From Schizochytrium sp. CCTCC M209059 (taxonomy: Eukaryota > Sar > Bigyra > Thraustochytrida > Thraustochytriidae): a DNA stretch of 64,000 nt. Shown here piece after piece: positions 12,181 to 21,340 of this stretch. Where the stretch lies: the NCBI GenBank assembly GCA_000818945.1, contig KN805405.1:212926-276925 (forward strand), in the 5' to 3' direction. The translations under genes and the position numbers were made by a program. The notes under the pieces are model-generated. The model was not told the origin of the DNA, made no database searches, and saw only the letters and a program-made list of their open reading frames with translations. Within the stretch, counting starts at the first letter, position 1. The number at the start of each line of letters is the position of its first letter.

Positions 12181-13180
12181 ACAGCTCGCGTGCACCTCAC
12201 TCCTGTAGCAGAGCAAGCCAGCCAGCCAGCGAGCCCGCCATTACGCGCGCGAGAGAGAGAGGGAGAAAGAGAATATAAGGAGGCCGCAGGCGCCGCCGGC
12301 GCAATCGCACGCGCCCGCACCTCTCCATCTTTCCTTCCTCTCCCCCTCGTCGTTTCTGTTCCGGGCCTCTCACGAAAGACAGACAGGCCATGCCAGACCA
12401 AGGTCGAGCAACTCAAGAGAGAAGAAGTACGTACGCACGCACGCAAGAGAACAAGACGCGAGCTCGCTGCCGCGCCGCGCTGCAGCCGGCAGCGGTTGGC
12501 CTTCTCTTCTTCCCCCGATCGACGATACATACACCCAGCCTAACTAAAGAAAGATACCCAGATCTGTCAATCCTCTTGGGCAAGCTCATCCTGGGGCTTT
12601 GCTCCTCTTTTCAGCGAGGGCGGCCGTAGCCTAGCTGCGCTGCGCGACGGCGACGGCAACGTCGGCCCGTCCAGCGATCGACTCTGCCGCCCTGATTCCA
12701 ACATGCGCAGGCATCTTGGAAGGCCCAGCGCCAATTCGCGGATCTCCACGGGCTGGCCAAGGAAATCCGGACCCGACGCCACGCGTCATGGCTTGCCCTC
12801 GGTGTCGTGGTTGCTGTTGCTTGCTGAAGCTTGCTTGCATTTGAGCTTGTTTGCATTTGAGCTTGCTTGGTTGGCACGGCATGATGACATTCCCCATCCA
12901 CGTTATTTGCAACTTGAAAGGAACAAGTCAGGGGCCTTGCTGGTGACGGGGTCTGAGGTTGGACAAACACCTCGCAGGTTCGCTTGCACCGCCAGGGAGA
13001 CAACAACGACGATGGCGAGCACAACATGGTGAACCAACCCATTCATGGGAGGAGTGATGATTTTTGATGGGATCATATACAATAGGAGATTTTACCTTTT
13101 AGGCCTATGCACCACATATACTACACTGCAAAGAGAGTCGCGGGGAAGCGGGCCTCACAGGATGCAGACGAGTCGCAGAC
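12181..13180. other. Convergent intergenic region
   Basis: 3' flanks of succinyl-CoA ligase (+) and the NACHT-ankyrin gene (-). Simple-sequence stretches (GCCA, GAGA, TACG) and a repeated TTGCTTGCATTTGAGC-like motif (about 12818-12865) are present; no gene or RNA is seen. Confidence 0.6.
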
Positions 13181-16100
13181 TCACGAGGAGGTAATCCGTG
13201 GACCAGGCGTCCAGGCCGCCTCGCCCTGCGTCCGTCCGCCCAACCACTGCCACGCACCGAGGTCGACGCGCTGCAAAAAAGGATCCTCAGACACCAGCGT
13301 CTCGAAAGAGACCCCCGAGCGCAGCCGGTGCGCAAAGTCCGGACAAATGTCAGGGTAGCGCACGTGGCCACCAAGCCACTCATAAAACTCCAGGTCCAAA
13401 GGAACATAGACACGGCCTCCATGCGTCCGCAAGAGACGTTCCACGTGCATGTGTCCAGAATCGTGAGCGATGGACACGGCCGTGGCGTTGCGTCCACTCA
13501 CAGCCGCACACTGCGACGAAGGCGGCACGCGCGCGTTGACGTTGGCGCCCGCGTCCAAAAGGCTCTGAGCAACCTCGATATTTTCCATGTGGGCCGCCAG
13601 CATCAGTGGCGTCGAGCCGTACTCAACGTCAATCGTCACGTCCGGGTCCGCACCAAGAGCCAGCAATAGACGAACCGTGGACAAGTGGCCAGCCACGCAG
13701 GCGCCCGCCAGGGGAGTTACCATGAGTTCCTGCCACACCATGTTCACGTCCACGACGCCAGAGCTGATGAGCGAACGCACGGTCGAGTTCTTTCCCTGCA
13801 CGCACGAAACGACAAGCGCCTCGAGCGCCGAGGCACCAGAGCCAATGAGCAGCTTTGCGACATCGTCGAATCCGAACGAGCACGCACACAACAATGTAGA
13901 GTCCTCGTCCGAGGTGCGATCCATGGGATCGGCGCCTGCCGCCAGCAAACGCTCCACACACGCGTAGTTGCCAGACTCCACTGCAAAAATGAGCGCCGAA
14001 ATGCCCTTGCCACGGTCCCGAAAGATTGAGTCATCCTGAGTACGGTCCTCGAGGTTTGCGCCGCGTCTGATCAGTTCGTCGAGAATTTCGACGTGGCCAT
14101 TTCTCGCAGCCCACATGAGCGCCGTCATGCCAGACGACCCACGAATCGAAATCAAAGGCTTTGTCGCGTTCTTACGACGACGTTCTTCGAGTTTCTGCCG
14201 ACGTAATTGGATCCGCGAGAGACTCTGTGTCCTACTGCTGATGCTGCTGCTATTGCGTGCGCCATTCTGTGCCGCTACGGGCGACGCATTCGTGCGATGG
14301 GGCTGCCGTTTGTTTCGATTACTTGCTGCGTCGTCATCGCCAGCCAGAGAACTGATGTCTTTCTGCATGGTTGCCGTTTGCGAGCCGCCAGAGTTGGCGA
14401 CGTGAGCAGCATTTTCGTTGTAGCCCGGCGACAGCTCCAACAAAGAAGCGCCCTCACTGTGTACATAAGATCGTTGCTGCATCGCGAGTCTCTTTTTCGC
14501 TGCCTTCTCTTCGTCATCTTCGCGAAAAAGCCTGAGGACCTCTTCGAGGTTTCCTTTCATGGCGGCGTCGACAATGGCTGGGCGCTGCCATTCCTGGCAC
14601 GATGCTGCGACTTTGTCACCATCCGTCCAGCACAAAAGTCGAAAGCAGTACGTATGATTGAAGATCATCGCCATGTTGGACGGATCCCACCCTTGGCGAT
14701 TGTTCTGGTCGAGGTAATCCACGTCGACCATGGCCTCCGCCATGAGCATCTTGATGATGTCGGGCTGATTGCTTGTTGCCGCGATATGAAGCGCATTGTT
14801 ATTGTCGACATTTGACGTCTGCAGCAGCAGGTCGATCCCAATAATGCGAATCAGACCTTGCGCCACGAGCACATTGCCATGTTCTGCGGCCGAGAGCCAA
14901 AAGGACTCGAGCGCCGCAGGCATGCGCCCATCCTCGTACCGCTGGAGACGCCGACATGAAAGCACCACCATTTCGAGCGCAATGTCGAAAAGACCGCACT
15001 CTGGCACAGACGGAGGCGCTTGCTCTGCCAGAAGATCAAAGACAAGCATGATTACGGGCTGCCACCACGTCTGGCTGACCCGATACATGTCCGGATCAAA
15101 GTGGCCGATGAGCAGATGCTCGACACAGCTTTCAACACGTGCACGCAATTCAGGAAGCTTGGTCAGGTCCAAAAGTCCTCCGTCAGCCTTGCGCGCGTCT
15201 GGCACCGAAGCGCGCCGCGCTTTTGGTCCATGGCGCCCGAATCGCCTTCGACCCAGGTCCGAACTCACGACAGAGCGACTTCGACGGCGGGACCATCGGC
15301 CCGGTTCCGGCGATGAGCCGGCGCCGGTGCCGCCAGCGGCACCGGTAGCCATGTCCGTGACAACTGGCGGGGGTCGCAATCCTGTCGAAGGCTTCGCGCG
15401 AGCATCGCGCTCCTCCTCTTCTTCCTCTTCCATCATTTGCACGTCCTCAACGTGGCCCTCGTCGTGATTTGCGGTCATCTTGTGGTCCGTGACAATGTCG
15501 AGCAGCGCGTTGGCAATGTATTCGGCTGCAAGGTGCTCTTGCAAGGACAAATGCAAAAACGCAAGCTTGCCGGGCTCAAAGGTCGGCGACCGGTACCGGT
15601 AACGAACCCGCGAGCGCGGCGGACGCGACAAGTCTCGCTGATGCTGGCGCTGCTCGAGGGTGCTTTCCTCGACAAAGTCCTCGTGATCTTCAATTGTAAA
15701 AATGGGCGCCCTCTGCGACTCGATGCGCGCCATGAGGTCACGCATGGCGAACTCTGCGCCAATTGCGTCGCTGCAGCGCTGCGCAGCGACATCGAAGTCT
15801 CGGAGACGGATCGAGCGCGTTTCGCGTTCATGCGTTGAGTACGCGACGGCCTGAAGAAGTTCAAGTAACATGGGGTCGACCTCGTCAAATGACTTGAGCA
15901 TGTGAGAGGGGAATTCGATCGCAAGTCCGTGCATGTTCCGCCGAGGATATACATGGACAGTCTTGGCTGCGCCCGGGCTCCTGCACCCTACTTGGCGGTG
16001 GGCTGGCGAACGGCAGCTTGTTTTTGTTTTTCGCTCGATGGGCTCCCAAAGAAGAAGCTTGACGATGGCGCGTCGAAATAGATCGATCCGCGAATAGGGT

Positions 16101-17521
16101 GCCGTGAGACTTACACCAGGGCAAGGCTGCTTGAAATGGGCTTCGAGTGTCTTGTTGTGCACATCCCGTTCTATTGATCGAGAAACCGGATCCCATATTT
16201 TACGATGATACGCTGAATCCTCATTTGTTTCCGGCCCAAGCGGCACCGGCACTTGCGCTCCATTTGGCTGCATGGCCAGAATCACTCGTGGCTCGCCTGC
16301 CCACATGGCCATTGGCTCGCCACTCCAGGTAAATTTAGACGTGCGCGATCCCGCTCCGTCCTCGCGCTTTAAGACTGATAAGCCATCCTCGGGATCTTTC
16401 ACATCTTCTTCTTCTTCTTCTTCTTCTTCTTCTTCTTCTTCGTTGTCGTTGTCCCCGACTTGATCGCCGCTAACACTGGCCGATTCTTTGCGCTCGCACG
16501 CCAAGCCGGCACGTGTTGGCGTGGCAAGTTTTGGGAGCGCGCCAAAGTCTTCGTCGACTTCGTGGAGAACGCTAATGAGGAGACTGAGAGCCAGAGGGTT
16601 TTTGCGAAAGGTCTTGTACCGGGGACGTTGGATCTCGGCGTGGAGCCAGTCAGGGAGCTGGGCCTTGCGCGCAAAGAGAACGGATCCAGGTGTCCCGCAA
16701 AGGCGGTGCGTGAGCATCGATTCGGCAAGTTCCGTCGTCAGAGGTCGCATGCGCAAGATGGTAAAGCCCATTTCGTAAAAGGATGTGCGATGCGCTGCTT
16801 CTCTATCTCCGAATCGTGCCGTCACGAGAATACGTAGCTTTGGTGCATTTGTTGTGAGGTGATCAAGGTATTTCACAAAGACGGCAATGCTTGCATCGCT
16901 GACCGCTTCGTCGAGAGCGTCAAGGAGGATCCAGGCTCGACAACGCCTGATGAGATCGCAAACAAATTGGGCGCGCTTCGTCTCGGCGGCATACTTGGCC
17001 TCAAAGAAGGAGCCTAGAATGTCATCGTCGGACGAGAGTTGCTCGGTCTCGATGAAGGCCGTCACGTCTGCAAGACTGAGAACGAGGGGTACAAAAGCTT
17101 GGCTTTCGGCGCCCCGGACAACGTCTTGCTTGGTGGCGCAAAGAACTGCCAGGTGCTTGATGAGCATCGTTTTGCCGCTCGAGGGTCCTCCTAGAATCAC
17201 AATTCTCCTGTTCGATCGCATGTCGAGGTCGCTTGGGAAGATGCGCATGGCGGCCTCAAAGAAGACCGGCGCGAGCGCGTCCTCCGCATCGTCGAGGCTC
17301 GTCTTTCTCGTGAACTTTCGCGCCCTCCGCGCGGCACGGCGGGCCTCGTAGATTTGTCTGGACTCGTTCTGGTCGTAAAGCCTCTCCTCAACGGTGGTGA
17401 GCACGAGCTTCTGGCTGTGCTCCAGGATGTCGAGGCGCTCGCTGCTGAACGGGTCGACGAAGGTCCCGTGCTTGGCCGACACCTCCGCGAGCGCGCGGCG
17501 CGCGAGCTGCGCCTTGCTCAT
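13181..17521 (-). CDS. NACHT-ankyrin STAND NTPase (NLR-like)
   Basis: 1446 residues from the ATG at 17521. A NACHT module spans ~100-320: Walker A GGPSSGKT (111-118), Walker B AWILLDALDE (196-205), sensor-type LRILVTAR (229-236) and the NPLALSLL helix (308-315). A 12-Glu run (361-372) sits in a linker. A middle helical region follows, then C-terminal ankyrin repeats (e.g. GMTALMWAARNGHVEILDELI, STPLMLAAHMENIEVAQSLL), at least six recognisable. The layout matches signal-transducing STAND ATPases, which oligomerise on ligand sensing; whether this one acts in immunity, death or signalling is unknown. No N-terminal effector domain (death, CARD, TIR) is recognised in residues 1-100. The frame continues upstream to 18127, but that part is a TGGCT repeat and is treated as leader. 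Confidence 0.88.
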   Translation of the reverse strand: MSKAQLARRALAEVSAKHGTFVDPFSSERLDILEHSQKLVLTTVEERLYDQNESRQIYEARRAARRARKFTRKTSLDDAEDALAPVFFEAAMRIFPSDLDMRSNRRIVILGGPSSGKTMLIKHLAVLCATKQDVVRGAESQAFVPLVLSLADVTAFIETEQLSSDDDILGSFFEAKYAAETKRAQFVCDLIRRCRAWILLDALDEAVSDASIAVFVKYLDHLTTNAPKLRILVTARFGDREAAHRTSFYEMGFTILRMRPLTTELAESMLTHRLCGTPGSVLFARKAQLPDWLHAEIQRPRYKTFRKNPLALSLLISVLHEVDEDFGALPKLATPTRAGLACERKESASVSGDQVGDNDNEEEEEEEEEEEEDVKDPEDGLSVLKREDGAGSRTSKFTWSGEPMAMWAGEPRVILAMQPNGAQVPVPLGPETNEDSAYHRKIWDPVSRSIERDVHNKTLEAHFKQPCPGVSLTAPYSRIDLFRRAIVKLLLWEPIERKTKTSCRSPAHRQVGCRSPGAAKTVHVYPRRNMHGLAIEFPSHMLKSFDEVDPMLLELLQAVAYSTHERETRSIRLRDFDVAAQRCSDAIGAEFAMRDLMARIESQRAPIFTIEDHEDFVEESTLEQRQHQRDLSRPPRSRVRYRYRSPTFEPGKLAFLHLSLQEHLAAEYIANALLDIVTDHKMTANHDEGHVEDVQMMEEEEEEERDARAKPSTGLRPPPVVTDMATGAAGGTGAGSSPEPGRWSRRRSRSVVSSDLGRRRFGRHGPKARRASVPDARKADGGLLDLTKLPELRARVESCVEHLLIGHFDPDMYRVSQTWWQPVIMLVFDLLAEQAPPSVPECGLFDIALEMVVLSCRRLQRYEDGRMPAALESFWLSAAEHGNVLVAQGLIRIIGIDLLLQTSNVDNNNALHIAATSNQPDIIKMLMAEAMVDVDYLDQNNRQGWDPSNMAMIFNHTYCFRLLCWTDGDKVAASCQEWQRPAIVDAAMKGNLEEVLRLFREDDEEKAAKKRLAMQQRSYVHSEGASLLELSPGYNENAAHVANSGGSQTATMQKDISSLAGDDDAASNRNKRQPHRTNASPVAAQNGARNSSSISSRTQSLSRIQLRRQKLEERRRKNATKPLISIRGSSGMTALMWAARNGHVEILDELIRRGANLEDRTQDDSIFRDRGKGISALIFAVESGNYACVERLLAAGADPMDRTSDEDSTLLCACSFGFDDVAKLLIGSGASALEALVVSCVQGKNSTVRSLISSGVVDVNMVWQELMVTPLAGACVAGHLSTVRLLLALGADPDVTIDVEYGSTPLMLAAHMENIEVAQSLLDAGANVNARVPPSSQCAAVSGRNATAVSIAHDSGHMHVERLLRTHGGRVYVPLDLEFYEWLGGHVRYPDICPDFAHRLRSGVSFETLVSEDPFLQRVDLGAWQWLGGRTQGEAAWTPGPRITSS

Positions 17522-17760
17522 GCTGTCTGCACGAGCAGGGCGCCCGGCGCGCGGCGCGCTCCTCCTCCCGCACGCGCAGCTCGCCGCGCCCTGCGTGCCT
17601 AGGCGTAGTTTCGTGTGACGTTGGGGAATTGCTTTCCGCGCGCAAAGCTTCTCCGTCTCGAGACCTTGCACATACGCGAGCTCGACGTCGGGGACGACGG
17701 CCAGCACCTGCAGCTCGCGAGGACGCGGACGAGCGCGTACGGCAAAGCGAGCATGCCCGG

Positions 17761-17768
17761 GTATATAC
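17761..17768 (-). promoter_or_regulatory. TATA-like element upstream of NACHT-ankyrin gene
   Basis: GTATATAC, palindromic, in GC-rich surroundings about 240 bp upstream of the ATG at 17521. Position is plausible for a TATA box with a ~200-nt leader; this is inference only. Confidence 0.3.
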
Positions 17769-17905
17769 GTACAAGCTCGAGAGGAGGATGGATGGATCGA
17801 CGACGGTCGTTGGTCACAAGTATCATAAGGGCTGGCTGGCTGGCTGGCTTGCTGGCTTGCTTGCTTGCTTGTTGCGAGCGAGGAGACTTTTCTGCGCCTC
17901 GAAGA

Positions 17906-17970
17906 TGGCTTGGCTTGGCTTGGCTTGGCTTGGCTTGGCTTGGCTTGGCTTGGCTTGGCTTGGCTTGGCT
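17906..17970. repeat. TGGCT pentanucleotide array, 13 copies
   Basis: Thirteen perfect TGGCT units (65 bp) upstream of the NACHT-ankyrin gene. The same pentamer appears in short form near 40710 and 44340. Confidence 0.95.
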
Positions 17971-18876
17971 CGGAGACCTGCGGCCTGCCGAAGGGCGATG
18001 GCGGAGCTCGAGGTTCTGGGCTTCGATCGATCGAGGGAGTCCGCCGGTCAAAGAGGACGGACGCCCCAGGAAGATGGGCGGCCGACTCCTCTGCACAAAG
18101 AGAGGAAGAGAGCAGCACAACGTGCACGGATCGATTGCATAAAAGGGAGAAACGCTTCTACGGCGAAAGGGCCGAGGCCGAGGGGAGGGGGGCCGATCAA
18201 CGACGTCCGTGAAGAACAAACGCAACGGCGTCCGATGGTCGGCGACCTTAAAAGCGACGAGTGCCAACGTCAAGCGAGGAGAATATAAATGAAGCGGAAT
18301 AGGTAAAAGGGTGAAGAGCGTGGGATAGGCCTAGCTAGTCCTTGTGAGTGGGAGACAATCAAGATACAAAAATCATCTTGTGCAAGAGGGATGGCTTCGC
18401 GAGATTTGGAAAAGGTGTTCGGTGTGTGGCTCCTCGTGCCTTACGATTCACCACATCCAAATATTCCCTTTTCCCCTCCCCCCTCTTCTTCCCCTCCTTT
18501 TTCGCAGGATCTTGATCAAAAACTTACTTCAGCAGAGAGGCTGCATCGCGGCCATCCCTTTGTTCGTTTCCCTCCAAACCAACGTGTCGCAGCAAGCAGC
18601 ACAAGTCGTGTCGTGCGTCGGGCCTTCGCCATGATGTCGGCAAGGCCATCCTTGCTTGCTTCAAGCTCGTCATCAATCAACCGTGCGCTACAACTTGAAG
18701 TTCAAGATACTATGCTCTACTTTACCGGCCACCACGACGAGCGAGGCCCAGCAGGAGCAAGCAAGCAAGCAAGCAAGCAGGGGAAGAAGAGCAAAGAGGC
18801 TCGGCCAGGCTCTGGCGCGGTCGCGCGGGCGATCGATCGATCGATCGAGCGAGCGGGCGGGCGGGGAGGACGCGCA

Positions 18877-20763
18877 ATGGAGGCAGAGAAGCTCGGGGCC
18901 CTGCCGCTGCAGAGACATTTGCTGCTCGAAGTCTGCGGCGCCATCTCGGTGCGGAACCTTCGGGTGCCAGAGGGGTTTTGCCAGGCAGCGGCGCTCCCGG
19001 ACGTCTTTTGCGAACTCTGGCGCGGCGAGCAGCTCGTGTACCGAACCGGCCTAGTGCGCAGGTCGCTCAACCCGACGTGGACGCTGCGGTCACGCGTAGC
19101 CAAGACAGTATGGCCTGAGATCGGCCCTTGCCAAGGCGCAGACCCGAACGCCTCCTGGAAAGCCCCGCTGACGCTACACGTACGGGCATTAACGAATCCC
19201 CATGGCAGCGCCTCGGATGAGGGCATGGACGCCTTCCCTTACCACCATGAAGACGTCCCTGAAGACGCGCGATGCGCTACAATCTTCGAACGTGAAATCG
19301 TCATGAGCAAGCTCCAATCCACGGGGCGAAGCACAACGGAGCTGCACCGACTCGATATAAAGTCGCCTAACGAGGTCATCCTTGGCGTTTGGCCTGGAAG
19401 ACTCACCGAGGAAATAAGTGTGCCAGATTCTGTTGAAAACGGCAAGACTTCTCATAAACCAAGTGTACAAAGCAACAATACGTCCGCTTATTCGCAGGCG
19501 TCAGAGCCTGTTGAAAATGGGAAAGATCCTGTATCTCAAGAGTTTTCCTCGTCTTCGACGTCACCTTTCTGGGCACTTGGGGTGCGTAAAGGCGCAGCCC
19601 GCGCAGGCTCGAGCCTACTAGCCTATCGATTACACGCCGGCGCGCAAGATGTGGCAATCATCACCACCTCGAACAGCAAGATCCCGGACAAGGACGAGGT
19701 AGCACAGGCACTTGGCGGTGTCCACGTGTATGATAAGCTTTTAGGAACCGTTCGCGACTTGCTAAACAAGCAACGTGAGATGCGTGAGGTAGAGAATGCA
19801 TTGGTAGAAGTGGTCGCTCGCAAGGCTGCGGCGCTCCGCGGCAATGTAGCGGACACCACGCATAGACGTCGATTGCAGAGGCTTGTTGGTCAAAAGGCGG
19901 CCCTTGCGCGAGCGTGCAAAGAGAAACGAGATTCGCTTGCAGCGCGACGGGACGCGCTGCAGCGAACGCTCGACGCTTTGGGTAAAGCACAAGACAGCGT
20001 GATCAAAGCCAATGAAGAGACTGATCCTACGGCAAAAGCCGCAGAAGCGGAACAAGTTGCACGGCGTGCCTTGGCCAAGGAGCGAATTCTCACGCGGGTG
20101 CATCGTATTAGCATTCTTCGTGCTCTGCTGCGAATATACCCCTTGCAAGAACGAAATACGGATGCAGGCGTCTGGGTGTATACGATTCGGGGGATGCAGG
20201 TCCCAGCTACACCCATGGACCCGGCGCTCCTCGGTTCTTATGAGGAGGAGCAGGTGTCTACCGCGCTCGGGTATCTGGCTCACTTTGTAAGTCTCTTGAG
20301 CAAGTACGTGGACATCCCATTGCGGTACCTGCCACTACCGCACAGTAGTTCGTCAACGATATGTGACCCTCTGATCGTGTGTGCCGAGACGCCGCACGAG
20401 CCCATGTCACGTGCAGCACATCACCAGGTGAGCGGGTCCTCTTCATTTCCGCAACACATATTCGGATCTGCGAGCGGGCGTCTCGGCCGCGTAGTTGCGC
20501 GTCGGGCGCTGAGTAATGGGACTTTTCCATTGCACTGGAGAGACCTGAAAAAGACGCTCCGGCCACGATTCACGCAAGGCGTTGACATTCTCGCGCGCGA
20601 CGTGCAGCTTCTCGCCTTTGTGCATGCCTTTCGCGCAGGCTCCGCCTCGCCCTCGCCGCGCCAGCACATGATCGCGCAGCTCAAGGACATCTTTGATGAG
20701 TTTGGCCCGCGTGTCAGCCACGCCAGTGCGATCAAGTCCTCTTCCTCCTCCAACCCGCGATGA
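18877..20763 (+). CDS. UVRAG: UVRAG/Vps38-like autophagy and endosome protein
   Basis: 628 residues from the ATG at 18877. Residues ~10-130 resemble a C2 domain (LLLEVCGAISVRNL, FCELWRGEQLVYRT, RRSLNPTW). A long coiled coil spans ~275-405 (KLLGTVRDLLNKQREMREVENALVEVV and on). The C-terminal part carries the UVRAG/ATG14-type core: LLRIYPLQ (~415) and LGYLAHFVSLLSKYVDIPLRYLP (~461-483) followed by SSSSTICD. In other eukaryotes UVRAG/Vps38 is a subunit of class III PI3-kinase complex II with Vps34, Vps15 and Beclin 1, acting at endosomes and autophagosomes. The 162 in-frame residues upstream are repeat-rich (AGCA, GATC) and are treated as leader. Confidence 0.85.
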   Translation: MEAEKLGALPLQRHLLLEVCGAISVRNLRVPEGFCQAAALPDVFCELWRGEQLVYRTGLVRRSLNPTWTLRSRVAKTVWPEIGPCQGADPNASWKAPLTLHVRALTNPHGSASDEGMDAFPYHHEDVPEDARCATIFEREIVMSKLQSTGRSTTELHRLDIKSPNEVILGVWPGRLTEEISVPDSVENGKTSHKPSVQSNNTSAYSQASEPVENGKDPVSQEFSSSSTSPFWALGVRKGAARAGSSLLAYRLHAGAQDVAIITTSNSKIPDKDEVAQALGGVHVYDKLLGTVRDLLNKQREMREVENALVEVVARKAAALRGNVADTTHRRRLQRLVGQKAALARACKEKRDSLAARRDALQRTLDALGKAQDSVIKANEETDPTAKAAEAEQVARRALAKERILTRVHRISILRALLRIYPLQERNTDAGVWVYTIRGMQVPATPMDPALLGSYEEEQVSTALGYLAHFVSLLSKYVDIPLRYLPLPHSSSSTICDPLIVCAETPHEPMSRAAHHQVSGSSSFPQHIFGSASGRLGRVVARRALSNGTFPLHWRDLKKTLRPRFTQGVDILARDVQLLAFVHAFRAGSASPSPRQHMIAQLKDIFDEFGPRVSHASAIKSSSSSNPR

Positions 20764-21340
20764 CGCTCTTTTATCCGACCCTTCCCACGATGTAAAACGC
20801 GGTGTGGCGTTTTATCACCACCTTCTTTTCTTCGTCACCTTTTGCCGAAAGTGCACTAGGCCTACGGCTTCTTTCTCCTTGACGGCTTCCCCCATCTTTC
20901 AACATTTGTCTAGGCTATAGGTACGTAGTAGGCCAACTATCCTCATCACCCACCCACCCATCATCACCATGATTATCACCAACCATCATCTTCTTCTCCT
21001 CCTCCCCCTCCTCCCTCTTCATCATCGCCGCCATCTTCTCCTTCGCCCTCCCCGCGCCTTCCTGTCTTCCTCACTTGTCGCCCTTGATCAGTAAAGAAGG
21101 AGAAGCAGAAGAAGGAGAAGAAGACCTTGACGAAGAAGAAGAAGAAGAAGAAGGAGGCGCACGCCGGCCCAGTGACGTGCACGCGCTGGACGCCGGCTGC
21201 ACGTGCCGCGCCGCACGTACGTACCTCGCGCAAACGCGATCGCCGGCAGCGCGGGCGGGCGGCAGGCGAGCGAGCGAGCGCGCGCGGCGCCGTGCGCGAG
21301 GGAGGCAGCGCGCGCGGCGGAGTCGGCGGAGACGGCGGAG
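20764..21340. other. Intergenic region between co-oriented genes
   Basis: Contains CCACC/CATCAT and CTCCTC pyrimidine tracts (about 20948-21050), a GAAGAA run (about 21096-21155) and GCGAG repeats. No gene is supported; the downstream part is likely promoter and leader of the next gene. Confidence 0.5.

Larger units (their letters stand above)
17522..18876. promoter_or_regulatory. Shared divergent promoter region, NACHT-ankyrin / UVRAG
   Basis: About 1.35 kb separates two head-to-head genes. It contains GGCT and TTGC tetranucleotide runs (about 17830-17872), the TGGCT array, AGCA (about 18757-18779) and CGAT (about 18829-18850) runs, and AT-rich TATA-like sites (17761-17768; about 18285-18293). 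No other gene is supported. Confidence 0.5.
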
